This document shows, in pieces, positions 11,001-26,000 of a DNA stretch of 64,000 bases. Location of the stretch: NCBI RefSeq assembly GCF_037126465.1, contig NC_088202.1, forward strand, positions 117,442,123 through 117,506,122, written 5' to 3'. Source of the DNA: Ornithodoros turicata (lineage: Eukaryota > Arthropoda > Arachnida > Ixodida > Argasidae). The number at the start of each line of letters is the position of its first letter. Position 1 is the first letter of the stretch. A program made the position numbers and the translations under genes. The notes under the pieces are model-generated. The model was not told the DNA's origin. It was given only the letters and a program-made list of their open reading frames with translations, and ran no database searches.

Positions 11001-14000
11001 GGTGAACTATAATACTATTAATAGGCTGCGACATCGCAGTCTTCGTCTTTCAATTCCCTCTTTCTTCTTCTCTTCAATTCTCATATCCTCTACGTCTGAC
11101 AAGCGACTTTTGCAAGTGAGGGTTCGGAGATTTCCTCATTGTAGTAACGGAAAGTCTGCCGCCAAAAGTGACAACATTTCGGATTAAGATACAACCGTGT
11201 TGCTGACTGTGTTTTCTACTTAAGTTGCTCCTCAAATACGATGATACCGTTTCTTCGAAAAATTATCGTTGTGGTATGTAATGAACTTGTGTACCCAAGG
11301 TGGTAAATGAGCTGGGTTACCACCCTGCGTATGTTGTCGACCGAAAGATGGCGCCGCAATCGAGGAAGTAAACAGTTCCGTTATACCCATCCGCAAGGTT
11401 ACGCTGCAGGTAGTAGGGTGCCGAGTGGCACCCGCCGGGGTGGTAGGAGAGCCGATTGCCAGCTTTTTAAACCTTTTTTTTTTCTTTCTTTCTTTCTAAG
11501 AGTGCGGGCTACTAGAGTATCACAGGAACAATTATTCATACGCAGTTCTTATTTCGGATATGGAATAAATATGTCAATTAGCTTGAAAGCTAGAAAATGA
11601 AAAATTGAAATATTCTCTTTTGCAACGAACAACACGTGAGTGCATGCAAGTGCTGTTTTCAACATTGTTGTTCAAATTTTTTTTTAAAGTATGAATGGCG
11701 TGTTGATGAAATATGTACTGCGCACCAGCCTCGTCCTGGGAACATAAGCGTCGTCACACGTGGAAGGAATATCTTCTGCCTTAGTTCCTCACGCTGTCAC
11801 AGTGCTGGTATCTACGGACGGCTTTACTGATGATGGCTTTATGAACTCACCCGTAATATTGTAATTAATTCCTTCCAGCTCATGTACTCCGTAAGCGTCG
11901 TAATTCATCCAGTTCTTCAAACAGGATAGATGCTCCCCTAAGTTAACACGCAGCTCCAATCTCAGTGCGCTCAAAGCGCTGAGTATAAGCCCCTTGAGGA
12001 ATAATTAAAGGGGTCGTCTTTGTGCGGGCGCTGGTATTACGAGGCTCCCTCAGCCTAATACCTTTCCCATCCCCACTGCCCCCCCCACTCTCCAAAGCCA
12101 AAATAAAATTGCTGTTGTTACCTTTCCCCTGCAGTACAATTTTACATGCGCCGCTGACATTGCGTCACACAGAGCTTAGTCTGTGTTCAGGACATACTCT
12201 CTTGTGGCCGATCTTGTTTGCCAGACCAAGTAAATGCAACAGGCAAGTCGCTATATCTTGAACACGAAATTTCTCGCTTTGTGCAAGGTAGCGTGAACAC
12301 AGTTCGTAACCCTCTACTTTTGCGTGTATATAGTTGTAAAAAGCTACCCTCTCTTTTTTTCACTTTTGGAAGCAATTCGAGCCTACTATACGTATATCTT
12401 TTAGAAAATAGCGTATCCTCTTAGGTACACACGTATGCAGAGGTATAGGCTGTTATACGACGTCGAGGCTCACCCCTGCCCAGTCACCGTCTGAAGGAGG
12501 GGGTGAGATGAATATGGTTACATTATATTAGTACATCGCTATTCGCTCGAGAGACTGGTTGTCGTCAGAAAGTCTCAGAAGACGCGCAGCTGATGCGCCG
12601 TTTTGGATCGCTGGCCCAGATATGATGAACAGTCGATGATCGATATGCTGCATACCGCTTTTCAGTGTCCCGCGCTCTTTCTGGTGACGCCCGCACAGCG
12701 TTCGTGAGCACCCGTTGCCAGTCGTGCTGCATGTCGCATGTTAGGCCGATATCTGACGTTGCAAGACCGACATGCTGTTTGAGTACAGGAGTAAATGAGG
12801 AGTAAATGCAAGCAGGGGAGGGTGGCGGCAAACGCATGTGACAACTGCTGGGGAATCGTCTAGCAGGGTGACGGATCCCCAGAAACTTGGATGTGTTGTC
12901 CTGCTGTCACTGAGCCCTCATCTTCGTCTCGGAGGTGAGGGGGGGGGGGGAAGTCATCCTCATTGCGAGGATTACCAATATGTCCCTTGTCACATGCGGG
13001 CGTCTGCCGGCCTGGGTTTTCCCAGGAACACCCATAGAGTAACAGTGCCTCCTGCACTCGATAGAAGCTTGTGCTCTGGTGATGTTGGGATTTTATGCAA
13101 CACATTCAGACGTCAAAGGGGTGAACCTTGTACCAGCTCCCGGTCAACCGTCAGCAAAGATTTTGAGTCACTGTCACGCCTCATGTCTGCGACATGTCGA
13201 ACAACAGCAATACACCTTCGCCTTCAGTCCCCCAATGTGCTTCTGCCATGAGAGAATTCTATTCACTGTTACACCGAGGAATTTACCAAATGAGATGTAT
13301 TGTAGCTGTTTTCTATCTACAAGAAGGTTGAGTGGTCGCATATCTCTCTGCATAAGTGGCAGGACCATCGTTTTGCCGTATGAGATGCGAAAATCTGCCT
13401 TGGTCAGGTAGTGTTGGACGGCGTTGAGAGCAGGGAAGAGTAACGGAGGTATTTTTGTTACCGTTTCCATTTTCGTTACTGCTATATTTTCGTTTCCTTT
13501 GTCCGTTTTTGATACCAGCCTTTCAATTTCGTTTCCGTTACGTTTCCGTTACTGTTTCCGGTAATGGAACGGCTGTTAAAGCTGCGGGAGGGCAGCATGT
13601 AGCAGACGACGCGCCGCTCCATGACGCAGACGGAGCCAACACCTGTGTCACGCCCCTCTCGCGCTCCTGGTGCCTGCGAGCTCCTTTCATTCTTTCCTGT
13701 TAGTTGGTGGCAAACGACTACAGTATTAAAGCGGTCTTGTCCTTCCTGCCTGGTCTGTCCATCAACTACAATTCCTTCAAGGCAAGGGCTGTACCGTAGC
13801 CTCTAAATCGGTTGCAGCAGTCCCAGCTATCTAGAAAGTACCCCTCATGCTACTGTGCCGAATTAGGACATCTGGACTTCTGTTGTTTCCCCAACCTTTA
13901 ATATTGAATAATCTGTAGTAGCATCATATACCCCCATGTTCTTTTTCTTCCCCCTTTTCCCCCTTCTTCCCTTTTTTTCTTTTCCTTCCTTTTCTTTTTG

Positions 14001-17000
14001 TTTCCCCCTTTTTGTTTTTTCTTTCTCCCTCCTTTTCGTTTTCCCCCTTCCCCCTTTTTTCTTTTTCGGAATAGCAAGCCGGATCTTTGCCTGGCTAACC
14101 TTTCCTTTCTTTTCTTCTTAATAAACATATTCCCCCCATGTTCTTCCTTTGTTTTCTTTGTCCTAATAAATATACCCCCCTCCTTGTTAACTACACACTA
14201 AAGCCGAAAAGGAATGACCATAGACTGGTCTAACTTGACCGACAAGCACACGAAACTAAAATTACCACCATGTGATCGGTGCCCATCTCTCCCTTTTTCA
14301 GTGCGTTGTTTTCAGACCTGGCAACAAATAACACTGAATGGGACACGCGACGTCCTATATTGTTCAAGTGCAGCACCGACTATCGCAGTTCTTTGAGTAC
14401 ATTTGTGAGAAGCACCGCAGCACCGCTCCCAAAATTAAAGCACATCTGCACGTCAGAACACAGTGCTGGAAGCGGTGAAGGACTCGGAATAGAACACTGG
14501 ACGCCGGCTCGTTGACCAATAAAACTGTGAAGTCACTAACATTGCGAGACGAAAACCACGCTCAACGCTATAGTCAACTCTACTTAGTCACTCTCGTGCT
14601 ATATTTATTCCTGGGTTGTTGACGGATGAATGTAAAACGAAAGATTTGGATACAATAGTTCCACAAACGTTGGTCCGGCTACTCCGTAACACATAAAGTT
14701 GGCTGCTCAGTGCTCGCTTAATTCCACACATGAAGAGGTTGGTGGGTTGATTGAGACTGAGATATATAAAAATAATGAAGAGGTTCTTCACAATATGCAT
14801 ACATTTGGCGTTATGCTTTGGTCACCGAGTTGGTCTTTAGCCCTTTTCCTTGAGCCTCAATATATCTATTGCGAACCGTCATACTCCATATTGAACATCT
14901 CATTCTAGTAATACATTGAAAATCCACAAAAGTCTGCTGCCGCAGCCTGCTAACTATAACAAAGATACGCGATTTCGTTCCGTTCGTCCACCCTGATTAT
15001 GTATAGTTACACCTACCTCTGTAATTGCTCGGCCGCGTAGTGCTCAGTGTGCCCCGGTGTGGCAAGCAATAAATTAAGTGGCAAAGTTTGTCGTTTATCG
15101 TCACTCTTTGTTGTTGTTGGAACGAACGATACCCTCACGACGGGTGTATCCCATTTGAAGCCGCTAAAAATAAACGTTCAAGAATAATCGCGTAAATTGC
15201 CACCGCTAAAGACAAAACGTCCAGATTATACGCTTATAAATCCAGGATTAAAAATAAACCGCATAACTATGCATCTTTAATAACAAATTCTCAAATACCT
15301 ATACGCTTAATAATATATCGTTCAAAATGAATCCACAGTATTTGATTGGTCGCTGTAGTTACGTGGGATGGCCGCAAACGAGGTGTCGTTGTCGGCTCTG
15401 AAAAATAGTTCTCAACTTGCAGACTTCATTCGGCGTGGCTGAACCCGGATGAACCTCATGAGAGCGCTACAACCGCGGCAAAAACAGTTCGAAATTTTGG
15501 GTGATGGATCACTGATTAGACGTGTCACTTGTACTATTTTTTCCCTGCTGTATTTCTTCTTTTTTTGTTGCAAAATATGCTCGGTTCATAGAATTCTTAC
15601 CATGAAATAACCGCACGGACACGATGTTATTGCTAGTGTGCGTTGTCATCATGCAAGAAAGCTGTTATTTGTGTGTGTCGATAAAGCCCGGCTGCCGTAT
15701 TGGCCAATGTTTACTTGTTCTGTGATGGGCGAATTTCATCATATATCATCCTTCTAATTCGGTGATGTGCACTGTGACCACATTGAAATGACGAGAGACG
15801 TGGCAAGAGCACACCGCCAAGGAAGGCATCGCTGTGCTCGATCGGATATATTGTGCTCATGTTCGACAAGACCTGCGCTGCTGCGTACCCCATATGAAGC
15901 GTTTAACGGCATCTTGGAAAACGCGAATATTGCGTTGGGTTTCATGTTATGGTTGCCGGTGCTGGTGAGCTCTAGCCCGTTGTCCGGGCGAGCATTTACA
16001 ACGCAGAATGTGCCCGATACGAAGTAGATATAGCACGGTTTATTCTTTAAGATTTTATTCTTAAGCGGGCTATTCTTAATGCATACTTCGTTCATAATTT
16101 GGGTTAGACAACCATCTATAAACACTTGGACTACGCTTTCCAGCACTGCTGTCGGGAGGGGCAGCAATGTCTCCGGCTGTGCGCAGCTTTCCAAGGGAAT
16201 TACTCCGAAGGGCATAACCTTCATCTTTAGTTTAATTGCTAATAAATATTTTATTGCACCACCACCACCATAGCAACAATATTGTTACTTTCTAGGCGCA
16301 TTCCACATAACATACTCGTCTCAACGACAAAAACCACATTCACAACGATGGTATTTCACCGCACAGTCTTGGCGACGTGCACTCCATATGTGCAACTCGC
16401 GGAAACAGCTATGGCAGGGTGGCCAATTAACGGCTTCTTCGTTCATACCAAATCTATATTAATCAGATGTAGCTGTGCACGTAAGGTGAGTCAGCGTACA
16501 ATTGGTGACATGCTGTGCGTGTCACACGGTATAGGACTGCGGATAATTTGGATCACCTGAGAGCAAATCTTCTCACGGTTCACAAATGGAATCTGCGAAA
16601 AAAAAAATGATTTTCATGCAGGCTCAAGCTGACATTTTCCTGCATGATGGATCTATACCGGTACCCACTGGACGCCCAGGTCTGCTCGATAGAGTTGGCA
16701 TCATGTAAGTTTCCTGTGTGACTTTCAAAACGTCGTACCCGAGATTACTAACATCCGACACCGAAACATTTTTGGCTACCAATAATGAGCATAAACAAAA
16801 GAACAAATCCTTCGCACGTGACCACTGAAAAAGATAAAAGAGTAGATTTACACTGAAATGTTTACCACCTCCTTTCTTCCAAAAGTTTGAAATGCAGTGT
16901 TTCTCGGTGTAGAAATCGATTTTTTATCGCAGTTCCTGCGGCACCCCATTCGCTGATAAGGCTCTACAACCATCATAAAATTGTTCAGCACAAAGAACAC

Positions 17001-20000
17001 GACGGAACTGAACATGAGGCCTGTCTTGGCCATACTCTGTGATAAATCTGTGAGAGGGGGATGACGTTCAATAATAATAATAATAAAGAAAAAAGTGAGG
17101 TCTGCAGGTCTGCCTGCTCAGCCAAGGCGGCAAGCTTCACTCAGTAGAGACAGATACTCGTGTGGGATTTGATGTTATATTATATTATATCTTTATTGAT
17201 CACGTTAGGGAATGGGAGGCGAGGCAAAAACGTCCAGAGGACTTGACGGAGGCCTCACTCCCTACAGCAGCAAAAACACACCGTACCCGACATTCAGCAC
17301 AAATGGATACAATACGTGAAAGCTTATACATAAAAAAAAAAGACAGAGATAGAAACATATGCTACTGAATTCTAACGAATTGGTTTAGCAAATCAGATTT
17401 AGAAATATCTTTTATGCCATTAGGCAATTTAACTAAATAGTATTGTAACGCCTGGAGGCCATAAGAAGTTCTACACTGTGAGGGTTTGCATGCCACGGGT
17501 GGGGGTGGGGGGTGGGAGCTGGGGAGTTACGGTAGTTGTAAGCATGATCAGTATCTTTTATGTTTGCCATGTCCAGAAAGTCAATTATATTAACTTTAAT
17601 CTTTGATGATACTTTTGATTCCCACGTGATACCAACTTCCTGAAAAGATATCTTCTCGATTATGATGTTTGCTTTCAATGGCTTTTCTACTTGAGTAACT
17701 TGGTGAGGGCGAACGGCCCCACGATAAAAGTAACTTTTACGTTCTTTCGACAGTTTCGAAAACAACGGACGAGCTTCAACTTTTCTGGTCTCCGGAGTCG
17801 CCCATCATCCTTTACGACAACATGAAACTGCCTCAGTTTGAAATAGAGAAGGTCAACACATCCCTCTGCAACGAGACATTTCATATAGGTAACGAGAAGT
17901 GAACTTTTTCCTGATAGCATACTTCAGTTACTGTGGGACAAGCGGAGCTTTTGCAACACAGTGGGCGCCCAAAAATAAGCAGATGCGAGATTACGACACA
18001 AGGTTACTATACTATAACGAGCGAAGACAAAAAGTTATCCAGCTCCTCACACGAAAAACATTTATACTAAAAGCATCAAACTTAGTAGTTAAAATTAGTT
18101 TACCTCTTCATTTTATTATAGAGAAGTGAAAGCATTTCGTCTTGTTATTTCTGTGGACAGTTCGAGACATACACAAGACCAGCACACGAGACAACCTCTA
18201 TATTTGCATGAAATAGCAACATTCGGGTGCAGACGCAGCATTATTTTGTTCACGCTATAATATAGTTTTCCTACATTTCCAGGGGAATACAGCTGCTTAA
18301 AGGCCGAGTTTTACCTTCAACGTTCCATAGGATACCACCTTGTTCAATCTTATCTGCCCACCATATTGATCGTTGTGATATCGTGGGTGTCTTTCTGGTT
18401 GGACGTTGAAGCTATTCCTGCTCGCATCACTTTGGGAGTAACTACACTGCTCACCATATCTTCGAAAGGAGCGGGCATTCAAGGCAACCTACCTCCGGTG
18501 TCATACGTCAAAGCAATCGACGTCTGGATGGGAGCGTGCACCATGTTTGTGTTTGCGGCGCTCTTGGAGTTCACCTTCGTCAACTACCTGTGGAGAAAAC
18601 GGCCGAATGGAACTCGAAATTCACGACCGGCATCCGACAACAGCCTGGCATTGAAAGTTGTAAGTAACACTTTTAGTGCTAACAAAATTTAAATTATGTC
18701 GGTGACACTTCGCCGAATTGTTTGCCTGCCGTTCTACGAGCTTGCTGTTCTCCGTGTCACCTCTTCCTTGCGGTATAATGTGACGGTGCGAAAACACCGA
18801 ATCTTCGCATTGGTCTCGAATCTAACACGCCTTTAGACTCTTCGAATGGGAGGTGGATTTGAATTTCGTTGCACTTCTTATTGCGACAGCCCAGCGCATT
18901 AGATTCCGAATACGACACAGGTGTGCAGTCGACAAGGCTCTACGAATAGCGAAATTCGGTACCAACGATAGAGCACTGTGACACTTTGCTCATTTTTCGG
19001 TTCCGAATTGCCACTTTACATTGGATGGAATCATGTTCAGAATATATTTCTTATACTAATATGCACGTACAAGCACCTACATATAAACAACCATCCTGCT
19101 GTTCCCCGGTAGGCACGTACTTTCATCTGAGAAGGCGCATATATTTTCCGCCCTACGGTCTCCTATATATGTGCTCTATGGAGAGAAAAGCGACATGCAG
19201 AAAAATGTATCATATTTATAAAAATATATTAAGTGTATAATAACAATTATGTATAATCTTAACATGATGTATTTCATTAACTTTTTTTTCTCGTTAACAT
19301 CAACATCAACTTAAGTGTCCTTGCTGTCGTAAACGTTAAAGTTTGATTTGGCATAAATTTTAGGATATAGAATTTGAATCTGCGACATTTGTGCAGAAAA
19401 AAAAAAGGAAAAGAAAAACGTTAGGTGTCTCCAAATCGAACGCCCGATGTGGGCCACGTTATCGACATTTAATTTGTACACGTGGTACTACAAAACACAA
19501 GTAACTTGCCTATGCAAATGAGAGACATGTGGTCTTTAGAGACCTATTTCAAACAGTTAATCCTGAGATCCGGAATATTACGTTATATCGCCCGTTCGCC
19601 CTCTCAAGGTCTCCCAAAGGACAAGTCGTCGAGAAATATGCAAACAGCGCTCCACATGTTGCGAACCGGGTCAGCACTCACAAACTCGCTGCTACACGAA
19701 ATTGGCTCCGTTGGCACGTAATTGGTAAATTGCAGGCACCGCCGTCTGCCTAAGAACATTGAGGACATCCTAAGGGACGGTTATACGCTAATGATTGTGC
19801 GCGCCGAAAACGCTTCGCATAGTGCAGGAACGGCACACTGAATGATATTGTAGGTACGTATCTCGTGGTCACGTTCTTGGAGAGAAACACCACGGGGAAA
19901 CATCCCATGTCATCATCACTTCTTCATTTATTGTTGTTGTTGTCTTGGAGAGACGCACGAGAGCATGGGGCTAATCTGGAGGCCTTTATAGTATGCATTC

Positions 20001-23000
20001 TCAATTTGGACCTCTCACGGTAATGGTCAATCGTCTATCCTAATCGCCTCATACACTCTAAGAAAAAAGGGTGTGAAAAGGTGGTAACTTCTATACATAC
20101 ACCCTATAGGTCAACAATGCGTCTGACAAAGGGTGTAAAAGGGTAGTAAAAGCAATCATCTTTTCTATCTTTTACTTTATCTTTCTTTCTTTTTGAGTTT
20201 GGATATATCATCATATCCAAATTGCTACAAAAAGGCGTTCGCTTCCCTCGCTCACCGAGTCAGAAGGGATAGTCCTATCATTCGCGGCAATGGTTGGCGC
20301 ACAACGTGCTTTGCGGTGAAGTTCTGTTTTGAGAATAAGGTAGCAGGTAGAACTTTGCAACCTTTTAGGCACAACATATGCGACAACTATTACCTCATAA
20401 AGTGTGTAACTGGTCCACCCTTTTTTTCTAAGAGTGTACCCTCAACCACTTTTACGGGTATCATCTCTGCTCATCTTCCAGCTATACTGTCGTGACGCTG
20501 CACACAGTTGTGAGGTCGAGAGCAGCAAGCTGTTTATAGCAATACGACCGCAACGCGATCTCGTAGCTATAGACATAGCTACTTTTGAGGGCTACCAACT
20601 AAGCAGAATTTCTTCAGTTATCCATAGCTGAATTGCGTCTTTTCCTAAAATCTAGATATAAAATGCGCTCTTTCTCCGGATTCTAGCTAATTTTCTGCGA
20701 TCAGTAACTCGTCGTGGAATTGCGCGGGGGAGAATGTACAATTTTACGGGATAGTTGCCAGATTGAACACTCTTAGAGAAGGAAAGACACAGAAAGACAA
20801 GAAAGTCAAATCTCTGGTAAAGACAATAGTGAGTTTTAGTGCATCGTACGCTATTGCCTTTCCGTACGTAAGGGATAGCGTCGGTGGTTCTGTGCACGTG
20901 CAATTCGTAAACAGAATTTCGCGCAGTGCGCAGATCCACCACGCTGACCCTTACGTATACACAAAAGCGACAGCGTACGATGTACGAAAACTCACTAGCG
21001 GCTTCGGAGGTACCGCGGCCGAAGACGCAGTACGATGTGTACAGCGTGAACATGGAAAAGCATCTCGACCCGTCCTCGTACTATGGCCACGATATGAGAC
21101 CGCAATTAGAGAGGTGCGCCTATCCTACAGTGGTGAGAAGAAGCACCGCTTTCGGCCACGACGTTTTATTGTTGACATCTTCAGCCAGCTACGTGAAGTA
21201 CCGTGAAGTACCATGAAGTACACGTGAAGTACCTGGGAGTTTAAAGCACGATTAAGATGGTTTCGAAGCCCATTATGAAACTTTTGGCATCACAGTTTCT
21301 CTTTGATGAAGACATCTCTGCCTTCCAAATACCCCCAGATAAGGGAGCGTCTGCAAAGATGTACTAGAAAAACCATTATCCTCTCTTTCCATGCCGTCGT
21401 TGCCTTATCTAATGCTTGTGTGGAGAGGTGCTACACGTCGTGAAAAACAAGCTTCGTAATAGGCTTACCCCTGGATACGCTTAATACTCCTCTTTACGTA
21501 TGTAACGGGTTTCGAAGATCAAAGAAAAAGTGCCCTGAGGCCTAGCTCTGGGCTGACAGAAAATGAAACCGATATCCTGCTACGGAACGAGAGGGGTTGG
21601 GGGGATACATTTATTAGAAATAAGATAAAATTGAGAAACAGTCACTGCGGTCGTAACTGTTTATTCTGCGATACTGATTTACACTTTACGGAATGTACGC
21701 TATATTGTGATACGCTTGATTGTGATTATTTTGGAGTCATTGGGACATAGTCCGTCTGCCTAGCCGAAGAACGTGCAGTTCTTTATGCGTGTATTCGTGT
21801 TATTTAAGTTTATGCTTGTTTGTCAGTCATTTCTTATTATTCTCTAATTTTCTGTTGCGACATGGTAAGAGTGTGGACGACGGTAATAGTTATATCCGAA
21901 CTTGACGCCTTCATTTTTACACGCGCCAAACCTAACCATGCGTAAAGACTGTCTACGTTCTACCTCTTGGTTATGCATTAGCCTCGGAGCACGAGGTAAA
22001 AATGACGCTGGACATCTCATTGAGGACAAGGAAGTCTAAAACGGACGTTTACACAACAAATCTAAACGTATTGATAAATAGACAATGTGCACTGTGTCAG
22101 GCGTTGCACTGCAACGTCTTTACTATTGGATAAAGGCTAGTAGCTACACAGCTAGTACGGCTACAAGTAATGTAGATAAAGATGGAGATTTCGAGTCCGT
22201 GGACGTTTTATCAATGTGCCCGAGCACTGTAAATAATTGAGTGTTTGCTGCAGGAAAGAAATTCCAATCCCGATTGGGTAATTTGTTATCTACCCTGTAC
22301 CGTGCATCATAAAGATTTCACGTCAAGGCACAACCTGTGACAGGCATTGGGAAGGTGGTTGCAACGACTAGAAGTAGGCACGAAGATATATAATGCATGC
22401 TAAGTGCAGTAAACTCCCAATAAGCGAACTAGTCAGTTCACGGTAAGATTTTCGTAAAGCAAACACCGAACTGTAAATGCGCGATTATAGGAAGCAATAG
22501 GAGTGCAATAATGGGAAAATATGAATAAAGTAAATGAATGCCGAATGTTTGCATATTTAGGAGTATGAATTTAAATATATTTTTAAAACATGGAGTCTGA
22601 GGCGCATATCCGGAAAACCTCCGAAGGTGCAATAAAGCCGAAATGTGTGCGTGAAAGTTCATTTTCCCGTCTCTCAGTCGTATAGCATTTGAGACATAAT
22701 GCAAATCTGGAACCATTTAACAACAACAGAGATGAATGCGAGACGACCGAGCTATTGCTGCACCCTCCAAGGATATTCTGCGCAGCTTCGTTCCCTAATG
22801 TCCGAAGAATGAAGAGAAGAGAAGTAAGACGTGGTTTGTTTTAGTTACATTATTGATTAACCAATTAGTGTGTTGGCCATGGGCCTCAACCTGCAGGCCT
22901 CATTGATATTAGGCACGCAGAGAAGAAAAAACAACAAACAACTTTATTACGGGATGATGACTGGGGAGCTTCACCGCCAGGGGCGATACTCTACCCCATT

Positions 23001-26000
23001 GCTGGTGGTGATGCGGGGAATGAAATAATGATCCCCTTCACAATATGGATCGAAGTCCTGTGGTGTCCAGAGGGAAAAAAAACTATAATGGATGGTAATT
23101 ACCATAAGACTCCATAATAAACCATAAAGCGAAGATACCTACTAAAAACAGCAGTGGTGTATTTCCCGTCGAGCCGGACGGTGTGTGTATGCTATTCGCT
23201 GCTGAAGAAGTCCACTTGACACACCAAGGGCAATAGGTAAGCTGCCTTCCCGAGTTCGGGAAAGACGGGGTTCTTCGCATACTACAAAGCCAGCTGATTT
23301 TATTGACACTCGACGGTTCCGGGCTTCTTGCATTAATATGACTCGTAAACAATTAAAGTACAATAGCCCTCGCATATAGCTGTTCCGTTTCATTTTCGCG
23401 CGGATGACAACGATGATTGGAGGGGCATTCGTTGTTGCACTGAAAGACCAGATTGATGTGGCTGTAAATTTGACCGTCGAGGTCCGTACGCAAAAGAAGC
23501 GCTCACAACGCACCTAATATAGACCAGGCCAGCCTCATCGGCCTTCAGACTACCCTTGTGCCTCCGACAGAAAATTGGCTACATTCGCGTGAAAAAAATT
23601 GCTGGTTCTCTCATAAAAATTTTAGACAAAAAAATCTAGCGCGTTTTTCTTCCATCTACGTGTGCAGCTATGCATTTAACGGCTCGCTTGAGTGCAGCCG
23701 CAGGGAATCTGCCCAATAAACCCAATGGAGACTGTGAACGCAAATACGTCCAAATCGAAATTCCAACGTTGCGCTTTCTGTAAAGTCTGTCATATAGCCG
23801 ATAAGAAGTGCATCATATAAGGTACCAGACGACCCTTAGTGGGACTTTGCTTGTAAACGAAATGCTGACGGGAGAATCACTTCTTCTATACGAGAGCGTT
23901 TTATATTCAGGGAAGACGTCCGCAATCGCAAACGAACCGAAATCGGATTTTGTACGAAGAAATTTAGTTTGACAGGGCCGAAATTGGACGTCCGTATACT
24001 CAGTAGGTGTTTGGTGCGGGATGACAGGAGGCGTATCAGGAGGCAGCTAGTGTCTGTCTGTCTGTCTATCTGTCTCTGTCTGTGCGTGCGTGCGTGTGTA
24101 AATACCCCCTCTCAGGACAGCTCATGGTGAAAGGGGTAAAGATAGAAATACATGTCGACAACTAGCTGTTGGTGCTGGGAGCAATGTATGCCACTCACAT
24201 CGCTACCTCCCTCGGTTGAGATAGAACCAGCTATCTTCAGTTCAGCAAACCAGCACGCAACGGACTGAACAATCGAGACCAGCTATGTACGCAATGTTGT
24301 GACGACGGATTGTTCTATACTATATTTTCCTCGGGTGAATAAATTTCGATACACAATTTTCCTATGTGACGCAAGCAGCTGCAAACTGTGGCGATGAACC
24401 TCCCCACTCTCCAAAGCCAGAAATAAAGTTGTTGTGCGCAAACTATTAAAACAAAAACAAAAAAGTACCGAAAACAAATAACTAAAAGGAGCTGCCGGCT
24501 CACCTGTTCTGGGCCGCAAAATAACGACTCGGACGTCAGGAAAAGTGAGGTAAATATTCAGGGTTCCTAACTAGCGCGTGTGCTATACATTCCAGTGCAC
24601 GAACTGTTCTCGCGGACTCAGAACTAGCGACGGATGTCGGGACTTCCTGTGGTATTTCACACGGCGAAAGTACACATGATCGCGAGCCTTGGTAGTAGTG
24701 ATGCTAAAATATCGAAACTTTGGATATCGATAAATATCAACATCGCAAAAAAATAATCGAGAAAATTGATTAAAATGTCGATATATCAGTGTTTGGAAAA
24801 GAAATATCGGTATATCGATGTTTGAAAAGACGTCACGCCATTACTTGGACAGTTGAAAAGAGTTGCCCTTGTTTTCTTATCTTCCATGCGTATTACCGCT
24901 GAGGCACGTGATCAAGACGCGGCTAACGACGTGCGAGACGAGCACTAATGAGAATACGTCCTCAATTATCCTTACCACCTCTGCAATGAAACGTTAAGGA
25001 TATTCGGTCCTACTCCCCTTGGGAAAACTGCCATGTTTTGCCAAGAGATTACGCCGCTCCTATTTGTCTGACGTTGGAGGCATTGATATCGTAGGAAAGC
25101 ATTTTTGCTATACTAACGGGCTACAGCCAGACTTGTGCCCATTACCAAAAAAAAAAAAAGAACTAAATACCGTTACCGGTTGCTTCAGCAAAAAATAACT
25201 AAATACGTTACTCGTTACCAACATACAAAAGGAACGAGTTCTCGTTACTCGCTGGTAAGGAGTTACCTTTACGTTACCGCCGCTTATTTGAAGGAGTCAA
25301 CAAATATGCCGTCACTTGCCTTCAACTCTTTATTAATGAGGAATTACACTTCAGAAGAAGCTGATACCCGAATTCGTGTTCCGTGTCTCTCCGCCCCTTA
25401 CCATGAGTCTATATCAGTTTGCCTGAACCTTCTCCCTTCTTTCCGAAGTGGGGGGGGGATCGGAGATTATGAAAACACAAGAGAAACAACACCGTTTTTC
25501 GTGCTACCGATCACCAACGGTTCCCAAAACAAACGAGGGGCTGCGTCATAATTTAGGGCGCTCAGAAGCTTAGCAAAGACAAGAAAAGGCTAGGAGTCGA
25601 AACGTGCGGTGACGGTAGTAGCTCATAAGCACCAAATGCTCATAACCTCCAAACGCTCAAAACCTCCGAACGCTCATATGCACCGAAAAAAAGTTGGTGG
25701 TTTTGAGCGTTTGGTGGAAATGAGCAGGAGGGGAGAAGCTGCTCATAAGCACCAAACGTCCAGAACATCCGAATGCTCATATGCACCGAAAGGCGGGAGA
25801 CCACAAAGGCCGGGTCTTCCTCTCCCGCATTTGGAACAAGGTCATAGGGTGAGAAAGGTGGAATGAATGGCGACTACCGAGGCCGCTTAATGTGTCAGTT
25901 TGAAGTTTATGTAACAGCTTGGTCCTGCTTGTATGTAGTCAGAATGAATTTTTATGGAAGTTTATTTTTATCTATCGTGAGTCAATCGGTGTTTGAACGC

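Noticed and set aside
9652..11505. A single 1.85-kb MITE-derived element between CACTCTTAGAAAAAA (9652) and CTAAGAGTGC (11497)
   Set aside because: The two ends resemble one family, but no matching target duplication was seen and internal sequence did not support one unit.
13936..14128. Overlapping frames rich in Phe/Pro or Lys/Gly
   Set aside because: They are translations of a simple polypyrimidine tract.
20763..21206. 147-codon + strand frame overlapping candidate exon E
   Set aside because: It is in a different phase from the candidate exon. Its peptide shows no motif, and the phase needed by the channel gene favours the other frame.
25621..25800. CRISPR-like array
   Set aside because: Units are degenerate, head to tail without spacers, partly inverted, and belong to a eukaryotic transposon end.
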